Shown piece by piece: positions 17,804 to 26,433 of a stretch of DNA of 46,547 nucleotides. A program made the position numbers and the translations under genes. The stretch spans positions 1-46,547 of the forward strand of contig MNYZ01000013.1 in assembly GCA_001873365.1 (NCBI GenBank), given 5' to 3'. How positions within the stretch are numbered: position 1 is the stretch's first letter; the number at the start of each line of letters is the position of its first letter. Below the pieces are notes generated by a model, which searched no databases, was not told where the DNA came from, and saw nothing but the letters and a program-made list of their open reading frames with translations. Source of the stretch: Oscillatoriales cyanobacterium CG2_30_40_61 (lineage in GTDB: Bacteria > Cyanobacteriota > Cyanobacteriia > Cyanobacteriales > Microcoleaceae).

Positions 17804-18258
17804 TAAAGCCTTTCTGCGACTTGTTTTAATCGTCTTAATTGAGCTTCCATATCTGCTTTAGTGAGAGCAGCAGCAAAGAGATTAAAACCGAATTTAATTA
17901 GAGGATTAGGGATTTCAAACTCAAATCGATTTAAAAGTTTAGTTCCTTGGGTTTGTGGTATACATTCCCAGCGATCGCATCCTTTAAAATAACCTTCAAA
18001 TCCCCAAACAATTAATCCAGGTTCCCGCTCTAAAACCACGGTTTTTAAAGTGGGTTGAAATAGAGGAAGTTGAATCACAAATCGACAACGCCCACCCACA
18101 TTAGTATCCCATTGATCAATCGGTTCACAGCGTAACATCGGATTCAACCATTGGTGCATCAGTTCCAAATCCGTAAAACACCGTTCTACCACCGTAGAAT
18201 TGGCCGAAATTAAAATAGATTGTTCAAAAACTTGACGATATGGCATCATAACCTTCAA
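17803..18258 (-). CDS. SRPBCC (START-like) family protein
   Basis: A 151-residue protein with the pattern of a polyketide-cyclase/START-like ligand-binding fold: an N-terminal strand FEQSILISANSTVVERCFTD, helix LELMHQWLNPML, strands GGRCRFVIQL and IVWGFEGYFKGCDRWECI, and a long C-terminal helix. It binds hydrophobic ligands in relatives; the ligand here is unknown. The start could be the Met at residue 1, 4 or 5 (MKVMMPYRQ). The stop touches a tandem heptamer array. Divergent from the channel gene at 18441. Confidence 0.8.
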   Translation of the reverse strand: MKVMMPYRQVFEQSILISANSTVVERCFTDLELMHQWLNPMLRCEPIDQWDTNVGGRCRFVIQLPLFQPTLKTVVLEREPGLIVWGFEGYFKGCDRWECIPQTQGTKLLNRFEFEIPNPLIKFGFNLFAAALTKADMEAQLRRLKQVAERL

Positions 18259-18440
18259 GCTATAGGCAGATTAATTTCATGAAAAACATGAAAGAGTCTT
18301 AGTATAAACGAGGGGCGCATCAGAAAACAAAAAAACCTTAAATTTTAGCGGTTTTTTCTGCCATTTTAACCAGACTTAAGATGCACTCTCGTTCAAACCA
18401 CAGCCGGTATCAAAACATCGAATAAGTTACTGGAACGATT

Positions 18441-20111
18441 ATGAATGGAATCAATCAATTAATACCCTTTTGGGGAAAGGAATTATCCTCCCTATCCCCC
18501 CTTTATTTTGCCCAGGATAACCCCTTAGCCATCCCCACCAATATCAATGACCTAAAGTTAGGTCAAGCCTCCGTAGTGGATATTGCCTTAGCTTTAGCCA
18601 TTCTACTGGTTGGTTATCTGATTGCCGTATTTGCTCAATCTTTAGTGAAAAGCTTGTTTAAAAAAACAGGCTTAGACAACCAAATTGCCGATTGGGTTTC
18701 AGGTTCAACAGCACCAGAAGACAAACTTCCGGTAGAATCTTGGGCAGGAACCGTCGCCTTCTGGATTATTTTTATCTTTGCGGTTGTTGCGTTTCTGGAT
18801 AAACTTCAGTTGACCGCAGCATCCACACCCCTAACCAATTTACTCAACCAAATCACCAGTTATTTACCCCGAATTTTTGGGGCGATCATTTTAATTGCAA
18901 CAGCTTGGATTTTAGCCACCATTGCCCGAACTTTATTAATTCGATTGTTCCGAACACTTCGTCTTGATGAACGCTTAAATCAACAAGTTAATGATAATCA
19001 GGTTGTCTCCCCCGACCAATTTTCCCTGAGTGAAACCCTAGGGAATGCCCTCTATTGGTTTGTGGTGCTGTTATTTTTACCAGCAATTCTGAGCACCCTT
19101 CAGCTACAAGGATTATTAGAGCCTGTTCAAAATATGCTCTATCAAATCCTAGCAGTTCTGCCAAATATTGTAGCGGCATTAGTAATTGCGGGTGCAGGTT
19201 GGCTGGTAGCGCAAGTGGTGAGTCGAATTGTTACTAACCTTTTAGCTGCGGTAGGAATTGATCAATTTGGAACTCGTTTCGGCTTAAATCAGGTGACGGG
19301 GAATCAAAAAGCATCTTCCATTATTGGATTGATTGTTTACGTTTTAATTTTGATTCCCACGGCGATTTCTGCCTTAGAAGCCCTGCAAGTTAAGGCAATT
19401 TCTGAGCCAGCTATTTTAATGCTGACGCAGGTTTTTAACGCCTTACCCCAAGTCTTTTTAGCAATTTTAGTTTTAATTGCTGCCTATTTTATTGGCCGTT
19501 TTATCGCCAATCTGGTCACAAATATTTTGACCAGCGTGGGGTTTGATAATGTGTTTCGCTGGTTAGGGATTCATGCTCCCGAATCCCCTATTGTGGAGGA
19601 GTACACTTCCACTGAAACCTCCGAAGCTAACGAATCTACAGTCCCTCCTGTTTCTACCCCATTAACCCAACGTACTCCCTCTGAGTTAATCGGAATTGTG
19701 GTGCTGGTCGGGATTATGTTGTTTGCGGCGGTGACGGCAACGGATATTCTGGGGTTAGCTGCTTTAACTTTAATTATCAATCAAATTATTCTGATCGCGG
19801 GTCAAGTTTTGATTGGCGTGATTGTGTTTGCAATTGGGTTATATTTTGCTAATTTAGCCCATGATTTAATTATCAGTTCGGGGACTCGTCAATCGAGTCT
19901 GTTAGCCCAGGCGGCTCGGATTGCCATTATTATCTTTGTTGGTGCTATGGCTCTACAACAAATGGGCATTGCTAGTGATATTGTCAATTTAGCCTTTGGT
20001 TTGTTATTAGGAGCCGTGGCGGTGGCGCTCGCCATTGCTTTCGGTTTAGGTGGACGAGATGTGGCGGGGGAACAACTTCGCAGTTTTCTATCTAAATTCC
20101 GCAACGATTAA
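18441..20111 (+). CDS. Mechanosensitive-channel-like membrane protein (conserved TM-helix family)
   Basis: A 556-residue protein with about ten membrane segments. It contains repeated units (QITSYLPRIFGAIILIATAW, QILAVLPNIVAALVIAGAGW, QVFNALPQVFLAILVLIAAY), the TM_helix repeat of the CmpX/MSC-like family, in which amphipathic helices precede each membrane span. Near the C-terminus (about 510-553) AMALQQMGIASDIVNLAFGL then a Gly/Ala-rich helix and GLGGRDVAGEQL resembles the MscS pore helix TM3, but the protein ends there and lacks the MscS cytosolic beta domain. A role in osmotic or tension response is inferred from the family. Two hairpins follow the gene. Confidence 0.8.
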   Translation: MNGINQLIPFWGKELSSLSPLYFAQDNPLAIPTNINDLKLGQASVVDIALALAILLVGYLIAVFAQSLVKSLFKKTGLDNQIADWVSGSTAPEDKLPVESWAGTVAFWIIFIFAVVAFLDKLQLTAASTPLTNLLNQITSYLPRIFGAIILIATAWILATIARTLLIRLFRTLRLDERLNQQVNDNQVVSPDQFSLSETLGNALYWFVVLLFLPAILSTLQLQGLLEPVQNMLYQILAVLPNIVAALVIAGAGWLVAQVVSRIVTNLLAAVGIDQFGTRFGLNQVTGNQKASSIIGLIVYVLILIPTAISALEALQVKAISEPAILMLTQVFNALPQVFLAILVLIAAYFIGRFIANLVTNILTSVGFDNVFRWLGIHAPESPIVEEYTSTETSEANESTVPPVSTPLTQRTPSELIGIVVLVGIMLFAAVTATDILGLAALTLIINQIILIAGQVLIGVIVFAIGLYFANLAHDLIISSGTRQSSLLAQAARIAIIIFVGAMALQQMGIASDIVNLAFGLLLGAVAVALAIAFGLGGRDVAGEQLRSFLSKFRND

Positions 20112-20121
20112 TTAGGGTTAA

Positions 20122-20153
20122 ATGTAGTTTCAGGGAAAACCCTAGGACTACAT
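20122..20153 (+). other. Double-stem hairpin after the channel gene
   Basis: ATGTAGT (20122-20128) pairs with ACTACAT (20147-20153), enclosing AGGG-AAAA-CCCT. No T run follows. Could protect the mRNA 3' end; the terminator is at 20180. Confidence 0.5.
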
Positions 20154-20179
20154 CTTCTGAAACAATTTGTAATCTTGGA

Positions 20180-20219
20180 CTGTAGGGCTTTGGTTTCTAA
20201 AACTCTACAGATTTTTTTT
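20180..20219 (+). terminator. Intrinsic terminator with T8 run
   Basis: CTGTAG (20180-20185) and CTACAG (20205-20210) with further internal pairing, then ATTTTTTTT. Confidence 0.8.
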
Positions 20220-20302
20220 GCTTAGGATTTGATCCCGAATCGTCCTTAACCCAGTTGTAGTTAATCAACGAATCAGTACAAGACTTATATTGGGGAAGCA
20301 TC

Positions 20303-20563
20303 ATGTCTCAAAAAGATCATATCCCAGATCAAATTACCTGTAGAAGTATTAAACTAGGTGGCCCAATACAGGGTAAAAAGATAGAAATTCAATTTGATGT
20401 TAAACCGATTAAACAGGAGAAAAAATCTAATTCCGATTGGCAAATTCTGGGATTTTTATTTCTGATTCTATTTTTTTTCATTGCAATTGTTGGAAATCCT
20501 ACCGGATTAGATTCATCTCCAACTCCCTGCTCACCCTCTAATTCTCAAGATCTTAGATGTTAA
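20303..20563 (+). CDS. Small hypothetical membrane protein
   Basis: An 86-residue protein: a polar N-terminus (1-47) with Lys-rich KPIKQEKKS, then one hydrophobic helix (about 50-67, ILGFLFLILFFFIAIVGN) and a short Ser/Pro/Cys tail. I do not recognise a family. The start ATG follows GGGGAAG at about 8 nt. Its stop overlaps the stop of the convergent YdcF-like gene by four bases (TTAA), so both genes use the same boundary. A weak candidate on codon evidence, but the helix and SD support it. Confidence 0.55.
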   Translation: MSQKDHIPDQITCRSIKLGGPIQGKKIEIQFDVKPIKQEKKSNSDWQILGFLFLILFFFIAIVGNPTGLDSSPTPCSPSNSQDLRC

Positions 20564-21546
20564 ATCATCGGTGCTAACCACCCTCGGATAAAATAATAGA
20601 AGGTTAAAAAATATTCATCTATGACTCTAGTGGTTAGTAATAATGCTTCAGCACTGGGGGCAAAATCAGCCCCGGTGATGTGGCGCAGATATTTTTTCTG
20701 ATGAATAAACGTATAAAAATTTGTTGGAGCCGGAATCACCTTAAACCCAACCCTAGCAAAAGCCAGACTAGCTCGACGCATTTCTAAGGCAGAAGTTACT
20801 AGAATAATAGTTCGACCTAACTGGTGATTTTGCATAATCCGATAAACTTCTACCGCATTATTATAGGTTGTTCCTCCGTGATTTTCTAAGATAATTCTAT
20901 TAGGAGGAATCCCCATATAAATTAAAAGTTTTTTAACATCATTAGCCTCAATTAAAGGATTAACTAATTCATTACGGGGGCCAGCACTAACAATAATAAA
21001 CGGCCCCCGATCCTGTCGAAATAGTTGGGCTGCATAGGGAATGCGATCGCCCGTATCCGTCAATTGAATTTGTTTACGATAGGGTAATTGGGGTTCCGTG
21101 GTTCCCCGTCCTAATAATACAATAGCCCCCGCCCGTTCTCCACAACATAAATCCGTTTGCACGGTTTTTAAAGCAACTTTTTCCACCTGTTGAGCTAACC
21201 AGTTGGCAAAGACCGGGGTACTAGAGACAATTAAAATTAATAATGCTACTAAAATCAAACCCGACCCCGGTTGATCAACCTTACCATTTTTAATAAAAAT
21301 AGAAGCAATTAATAATAGTAAAATTGATAATCCTAGGGGTCGAAATAGAATCGATAAAATCCCCAATACCACTAACCCCACTTGACTATCCGGTGCGATG
21401 AAAGCGACAAAAATTAAAACTAAAACCAGAATAAATAATAAGCGATTAAATAAGCCATTATTTTTACCGCCCAAAATTTCCCAGGCTTTAAAAATAATGG
21501 CAGCAACTAGGAATAGAAATAAAATTCGAGTTAAGATAACAAACAT
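20560..21546 (-). CDS. YdcF-like (DUF218) membrane protein
   Basis: A 328-residue protein. The N-terminal 120 residues hold four or five hydrophobic helices; the C-terminal part is the DUF218 (YdcF) domain: GAIVLLGRGTT (about 139-149), IIVSAGP (about 186-192), ENHGGTTYNNAVEV (about 220-233, the conserved Glu and Thr/Asn) and ILVTSALEMRRASLAFAR (about 245-262). Relatives include SanA/ElyC, which affect envelope integrity and peptidoglycan-precursor or exopolysaccharide steps. The enzyme reaction is not established for the family. 21 bp after the end of the PPK2 gene, so the two may be one operon. Confidence 0.85.
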   Translation of the reverse strand: MFVILTRILFLFLVAAIIFKAWEILGGKNNGLFNRLLFILVLVLIFVAFIAPDSQVGLVVLGILSILFRPLGLSILLLLIASIFIKNGKVDQPGSGLILVALLILIVSSTPVFANWLAQQVEKVALKTVQTDLCCGERAGAIVLLGRGTTEPQLPYRKQIQLTDTGDRIPYAAQLFRQDRGPFIIVSAGPRNELVNPLIEANDVKKLLIYMGIPPNRIILENHGGTTYNNAVEVYRIMQNHQLGRTIILVTSALEMRRASLAFARVGFKVIPAPTNFYTFIHQKKYLRHITGADFAPSAEALLLTTRVIDEYFLTFYYFIRGWLAPMI

Positions 21547-21567
21547 GAAATTATAAACAAATCCCCC

Positions 21568-23073
21568 TTAATGATGTTTCAAATGATAGCGAATCGCATC
21601 AACAACAGTTTCAACCACCTTAACCCGGGCATAATATTTATCATTAGCCCCTACCAACGTCCAGGGAGCGCAGGGGGTGTGGGTGCGTTCAACCATTTGA
21701 TTAGCCGCCACCTCATACAACCGCCATTTTTCCCGGTTGCGCCAATCTTCCTCCGTAAGTTTATGCAGTTTATAGGGATTTTCTCCTCGTTCCTCAAACC
21801 GTTTTAACTGTTCTTCTTGGTCAATGTGTAACCAAAATTTGACTACTACATAACCCGCGCTGGCTAACTGTTCTTCAAATTCATTAATTTCTTGATAGGC
21901 CCGTCGCCATTCTAATTCTGTAGCAAAACCTTCCACTCGTTCTACCAAAACCCGACCATACCAACTGCGGTCAAATACCCCCAGTTTACCCGCCCGAGGC
22001 AACCGTCGCCAAAACCGCCATAAATAATGATGGGCTTTTTCCTCATCCGTCGGGGCAGCAAAAGTATTCACCTCATAACTGCGGGGGTCTAAAATATCGG
22101 TTAATCGTTTAATTGCTCCTCCCTTACCCGCCGCATCCCAACCTTCAAATAGGGCTAAGACCGGAATCTGTTTTTGATAGAGAATTTGTTGGAGCTGACC
22201 CAAATTAGCCTGTTGATGACGCAGTTGGGTTTTGTAGTCTTCCGGGGATAAGGCGACTTTCAGATTCACCGCCGCCAGGGGATGGGGTTCCGTGGGTTCT
22301 AAATGGGTTTGGGACGGTGTAAATACGGGGGGTAACTGAATATTTAAACGGTCTAAGGCTTCTTTGATTGATGCCACCACCGTTGATAATACCTTCACCC
22401 TGGCCCAGCGTTTGCAGTCTCCCTCTACCAATGTCCAGGGGGCCGAACCTGTCCCGGTATGAATCACCATTTCTTCCGCTAGACCCCTATAGGTATCATA
22501 ATTTTTAGCCTGTTGCCAATCTTCAGGGCGCACCCGCCAGGCTTCTAACTCGTCTTCCGAGGCTTTTTTCAGGCGTTGTTTAATTTCTTTTTTGCTCAAA
22601 TGTATCCAAAATTTCACCATCACCGCCCCATCGTCCACCAGTTGGCGCTCAAAGGCGTTAATTTGTCGCATCGCCATCGGGACATCCCCTTCCTCCAAGC
22701 GCCCAAATAAACGATCCTCCAAAACATGGGTATACCAACTATGGTAAAAAATACCAATACTGCCCTGGGGGGGCAATTTCTGCCAAAACCGCCAGAGAAA
22801 CGGGTAGCGGGCTTCTTCATTGGTTGATGGCCAAATGGGATGGACGGCAAATCCCCTCGGGTCCATATATCCGACCATTTTTTTAACCAATCCTCCTTTT
22901 CCGGCGGCCGCCCAACCTTCTAAAACAATAATAATTGGTAATTTTTTTTCTCGACAGGTATGCTGAAGCGATCGCAACTCCTTCATTAAGGCGTCTATTT
23001 GGCTTTTGTAGGTTTCTTTATCCAGCGATAAGGTTAGATCCAGGGTATCTAGCATCGATTTTCCCATCCTCAT
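21568..23073 (-). CDS. pap: Polyphosphate:AMP phosphotransferase (class II PPK2, tandem domains)
   Basis: A 501-residue protein with two PPK2 kinase domains, about 20-245 and 265-500. It transfers phosphate from polyphosphate to AMP to give ADP. The C-terminal domain has a full Walker A (LFEGWDAAGKGGAIKRL) and FDRSWYGRVLVERV, the Walker B/lid segment. The N-terminal domain keeps the Walker A (LEGWAAAGKGGLVKKM) but reads FYHSWYTHVLEDR where the active domain has DRSWYGR, so it is probably structural, which fits known class II PPK2 proteins where only the C-terminal domain works. The start is likely one of the first three Met codons; MLDTLDL (residue 7) is also possible. Connects energy charge to stored polyphosphate. 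Confidence 0.9.
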   Translation of the reverse strand: MRMGKSMLDTLDLTLSLDKETYKSQIDALMKELRSLQHTCREKKLPIIIVLEGWAAAGKGGLVKKMVGYMDPRGFAVHPIWPSTNEEARYPFLWRFWQKLPPQGSIGIFYHSWYTHVLEDRLFGRLEEGDVPMAMRQINAFERQLVDDGAVMVKFWIHLSKKEIKQRLKKASEDELEAWRVRPEDWQQAKNYDTYRGLAEEMVIHTGTGSAPWTLVEGDCKRWARVKVLSTVVASIKEALDRLNIQLPPVFTPSQTHLEPTEPHPLAAVNLKVALSPEDYKTQLRHQQANLGQLQQILYQKQIPVLALFEGWDAAGKGGAIKRLTDILDPRSYEVNTFAAPTDEEKAHHYLWRFWRRLPRAGKLGVFDRSWYGRVLVERVEGFATELEWRRAYQEINEFEEQLASAGYVVVKFWLHIDQEEQLKRFEERGENPYKLHKLTEEDWRNREKWRLYEVAANQMVERTHTPCAPWTLVGANDKYYARVKVVETVVDAIRYHLKHH

Positions 23074-23226
23074 TAATTCCTGATTAGATATTCTAGTTCT
23101 TTTTCTGTTGATACCTCGAAAACTTAAACAACTTTTTTAACTTCTGTTTTTCGGAATTAACCCAGCTTCTCAACTTATTGTATAATCAAAATTTCCTTAA
23201 CTACTGATCTGTAAACGTAGAAAATA

Positions 23227-23895
23227 ATGCGTTTAACCTTAACTCATCAATTAATTTCGTTTAAAAAAGCAATTCCTCAACGGCAAATTTGGATTTGTCT
23301 AGCTATTTTATGTGCATTTATTTTACTTTCGATTCGAGTCTCAATTAATGAAAATTTAGTTTTAGATCAAATTTTAATTCAAGTTCCCCATCAAATTTTT
23401 CCTGATAGTTGGGATAATTTTTTTAGATTTCTCTATTTATTAACGGGGGTAAAAGGGACAGCGGTAATTGTGGCTTTAACCTTGGTTTTTTTGGTCTGGA
23501 AACGGTATGGGATTGAAGCCAGAGTTCTAGCCTTTTCTACCCTGGGAATTTTGATTTTAGTCGATAGAATTCTCAAGCCAATGATTGAGCGCAGTCGCCC
23601 TTTAGATCGACTGGTAAAATCCGTCGGGAGAAGTTTTCCTAGTGGTCATGCGACGGGAAATATTTTGTTTTATTTTTTTGTTGCTTATCTGTTAGCAGAA
23701 CGTTATCCTAAAGCTACTCCCTATATTTACGGATTGGCGACAATCTGGTTATTAATTATTGGGTTTAGTAGTGTTTATTTAAGATGTCATTGGCCCAGTG
23801 ATATCCTCGCAGGTTATGGTTTAGGCTATATCTGTTTAACGATTAGTTTAGCTTGGTTAAAAGTTTCCCGTGAACATCAAAAATTGAGAGAATAA
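23227..23895 (+). CDS. PAP2-family phosphatase, membrane bound
   Basis: A 222-residue membrane protein with about six helices and the three phosphatase signature blocks: K-x6-RP in KPMIERSRP (about 118-126), PSGH in FPSGHATGN (about 138-146) and the SR-x5-H-x3-D-like VYLRCHWPSDILAG (about 183-196). It probably removes phosphate from a lipid pyrophosphate such as undecaprenyl diphosphate or a phosphatidate. A TATAAT box lies at 23181-23186. Its TAA overlaps the ATG of the ArnT-like gene by one base, so both form an operon that plausibly handles undecaprenyl-phosphate-linked sugars. Confidence 0.9.
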   Translation: MRLTLTHQLISFKKAIPQRQIWICLAILCAFILLSIRVSINENLVLDQILIQVPHQIFPDSWDNFFRFLYLLTGVKGTAVIVALTLVFLVWKRYGIEARVLAFSTLGILILVDRILKPMIERSRPLDRLVKSVGRSFPSGHATGNILFYFFVAYLLAERYPKATPYIYGLATIWLLIIGFSSVYLRCHWPSDILAGYGLGYICLTISLAWLKVSREHQKLRE

Positions 23896-25697
23896 TGAAT
23901 AATCAAAAATCACAATTAAACTCATACTTTAAAACAATTTGGGAATCCTGGGAAAACTACCCTAAGCTGACTTGGGGCATTTCTATTGTAGGATTACTCT
24001 TATTGAGTGCGATCGCATTTTTAAGTCATTTGGGTGATATTGGTTTAATTGATAAAACCGAACCGATGTTTGTCGAAGCCGCCCGACAAATGCACCTAAC
24101 AGGAGATTGGATTACCCCCTATTGGAATGGGGAAACCCGCTTTGATAAACCGCCCTTAATTTATTGGTTAATAGTAATAGGATTTAAAACCGTCGGGGTA
24201 AATGAATGGGGGGCGCGATTACCTTCCGCCCTAGCCGCGATATTATCTACCTTTTTAGTATTTTATACCCTGCGTTATTTCGGTGGGTTTATATCTTTAG
24301 AAACCGAAGCTTCTCGCACCCGTCAGCGTTGGATAGGAGCGTGGTGGGGAATGGCAATCATGGCCTTAAATCCGGCTTGGATTGCTTGGGGACGGACGGG
24401 GGTTTCTGATATGCTTCTAGCCTCCTGTATGACAATTTCATTATTAGCATTTTTCTTGGGTTATGCTCAACCTAAAACCCGTCAACAAAAGGGGTGGTAT
24501 TTTATATTTTATAGTTTTGCAGCTTTAGCGGTTTTAGCTAAGGGGCCGATTGGAATTGTCTTACCGATTTTGATTATTGGGGGATTTCTAATTTATACAA
24601 AACAATGGCAAAGAGTTATTGGGGAAATGCAGTTATTAAAGGGAAGTTTAGTATTTTTAATTATTGCTGTCCCCTGGTTTATTTTAGTAACTATGGCTAA
24701 TGGTCAAGCCTATTTAGATACATTTTTTGGCCATCATAATTTTGCCCGGTTTACGAGTGTTGTCAGTAATCATCCTGGCCCTTGGTTTTATTATTTTCCA
24801 GTGATTTTAGTGGCTTTATTACCTTGGTCGGTGTATTTACCTGTAGCAATTTATCAGGTTAAATTTTGGCAAATCCAAGATTTGCGATCGCAACATCGGT
24901 CACAACATTTGGGTTTATTTGCTCTATTTTGGTTAGTAATTATTTTTGTATTTTTTAGTCTTTCGGCTACGAAATTACCCAGTTATATATTACCTGCTAT
25001 TCCGGCGGGAGTGATTTTAATTAGTTTATGGGGAAATCAACAAAATAATATTGAGTCTGATCAAAATAAAATTTCTTTGTCGTTTTTAATTACGGGTTTT
25101 GTTAATATTTTGGTGTTATTGGTATTAGCGATCGCCAGTTTAATCAGTCCTCAATTAGTCGGAGATGACACCCCCAATTTTTCCCAATTATTAGAAAGCA
25201 GTCATCTAACAACGGTATCAGGAATTATCTGGTTTATCGCTAGTGGAATTACTCTAAGATTGCTTATTAAACCTCGATGGCGACGGGCGGTTTGGGCGGG
25301 AAATGCCCTAGGATTCTTTGCTTTTATGGGTTTAGTGGCTTTACCTGTGGGTCAATTATTAGATACTCAAAGACACTTACCCCTAAGACAATTATCAACT
25401 ACAGTGCGCCAAGTTCATCAACCAAATGAACCCCTATTAGTGATTGGGATATTTAAACCTAGTTTGGTCTATTATACCCAACAAACTATAGAATTTATGA
25501 CCTATGATGTTCAGAAAAGATTATTAAAATTATTTCCTGTAGATACTCCCGTTGATACGGTTTTAATTATTACCAGACCCAAAGATATAACCAAACTTGG
25601 ATTAAAAAATTCTGATTATCAATTATTAAAAGATCAAGGAGACTACAAACTGATCAGAATCAAGGTAAGGGTATTATTAAAACGGGGGAATTTGTAA
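23895..25697 (+). CDS. ArnT/PMT-like glycosyltransferase (GT39/GT83)
   Basis: A 600-residue polytopic membrane protein of the dolichyl/undecaprenyl-phosphate-sugar mannosyltransferase fold (about 11-12 helices). The first periplasmic loop holds the catalytic acidic residues: LIDKTEPMFVEAARQM (about 51-66) and GDWITPYWNGETRFDKPPLIYWL (about 69-91), the ArnT-like pattern of acidic residues just after helix 1. The length and the C-terminal soluble part (LLVIGIFKPSLVYYTQQTIE) fit ArnT relatives. It would transfer a sugar from polyprenyl phosphate to lipid A, a protein or a glycolipid on the outer face of the membrane. Start ATG overlaps the PAP2 stop (TAATG). Confidence 0.9.
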   Translation: MNNQKSQLNSYFKTIWESWENYPKLTWGISIVGLLLLSAIAFLSHLGDIGLIDKTEPMFVEAARQMHLTGDWITPYWNGETRFDKPPLIYWLIVIGFKTVGVNEWGARLPSALAAILSTFLVFYTLRYFGGFISLETEASRTRQRWIGAWWGMAIMALNPAWIAWGRTGVSDMLLASCMTISLLAFFLGYAQPKTRQQKGWYFIFYSFAALAVLAKGPIGIVLPILIIGGFLIYTKQWQRVIGEMQLLKGSLVFLIIAVPWFILVTMANGQAYLDTFFGHHNFARFTSVVSNHPGPWFYYFPVILVALLPWSVYLPVAIYQVKFWQIQDLRSQHRSQHLGLFALFWLVIIFVFFSLSATKLPSYILPAIPAGVILISLWGNQQNNIESDQNKISLSFLITGFVNILVLLVLAIASLISPQLVGDDTPNFSQLLESSHLTTVSGIIWFIASGITLRLLIKPRWRRAVWAGNALGFFAFMGLVALPVGQLLDTQRHLPLRQLSTTVRQVHQPNEPLLVIGIFKPSLVYYTQQTIEFMTYDVQKRLLKLFPVDTPVDTVLIITRPKDITKLGLKNSDYQLLKDQGDYKLIRIKVRVLLKRGNL

Positions 25698-25927
25698 ACA
25701 ATAATCAAGAATCATCAGGGGGTTATACCCCTAAAATAAAAGATGACAATTTCGACATAAATTCCCATAGTTGGGAACATTACCACAGGATAAAAAGTTG
25801 CCTTAAAAGTGATAAGTTTGACGGTTCTGTTGCTCCTAATTTGGATAAACTCTATCCAAAAGTCAGAATAGACGCCAACAGACCCACAATATGCTAGGAT
25901 CACAAGCAATTGAGTCAAACTCTAATA

Positions 25928-26160
25928 TTAAAAACAGCCAAACTCTGTTGGAATAAGTAACCCGGTTTGAATCAAAGGTAGCACATCCTGATTTTGCTCT
26001 TGTCCAACCACATGCAAACTGTGACCATAGGGTATCGGTTCAACGATAGCTACTGTCAAAAAAACCGGGGAGTTTATCGGGATAAAATCTCTATTACCTT
26101 ATCAAGCCCAGCTTGAAGTTTGATCATAATACTGCCTGCCACATCCATTCTTTTTTGCAT
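25928..26160 (-). pseudogene. Likely frameshifted small gene
   Basis: Two protein-like frames join on the minus strand. From ATG at 26160 one frame reads MQKRMDVAGSIMIKLQAGLD then KVIEILSR and stops. A second frame, overlapping its last 20 bases, reads DFIPINSPVFLTVAIVEPIP then YGHSLHVVGQEQNQDVLPLI and QTGLLIPTEFGCF before TAA at 25930. Together they give about 77 residues with normal protein composition, so one indel near 26089-26095 would restore a single gene. I do not recognise the family. Confidence 0.5.
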
Positions 26161-26216
26161 ACTAACCCATTTTCTGCCCTATGTTGAAAGGTGAACAGGG
26201 GGAATAAGTCCTCGTC

Positions 26217-26254
26217 GGAAAATGTATTATTTTAAATAAAATAATACATTTTCC
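26217..26254. repeat. Perfect 18-bp AT-rich inverted repeat
   Basis: GGAAAATGTATTATTTTA (18 bp) followed by two bases and its exact inverted complement. It lies about 180 bp before the diguanylate cyclase start. Flanked by C/T-rich and A/G-rich sequence; neither side has a T run typical of a terminator. It may be an operator for a dimeric regulator, a cruciform-prone site or a repeat remnant. Confidence 0.85.
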
Positions 26255-26433
26255 TAGCCATAGATAGAGGAAAACTCAAGAATATTTAGACTAAGATTGA
26301 TCACTTTCTAAAATACTGACATTTTTAACATTAATTCAAATAATGACAGTAGATCAATTCATATTGATTAGTCGAGAAAAATCTGAGTTTGATCAGAAAT
26401 TGAATGGGGTGAATTATTCATCAACTTAATTCT

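Noticed and set aside
25715-25918. Open frame of 67 codons on the minus strand
   Set aside because: Hydrophobic but with no SD, no recognisable family and an AT-rich setting; chance is sufficient.
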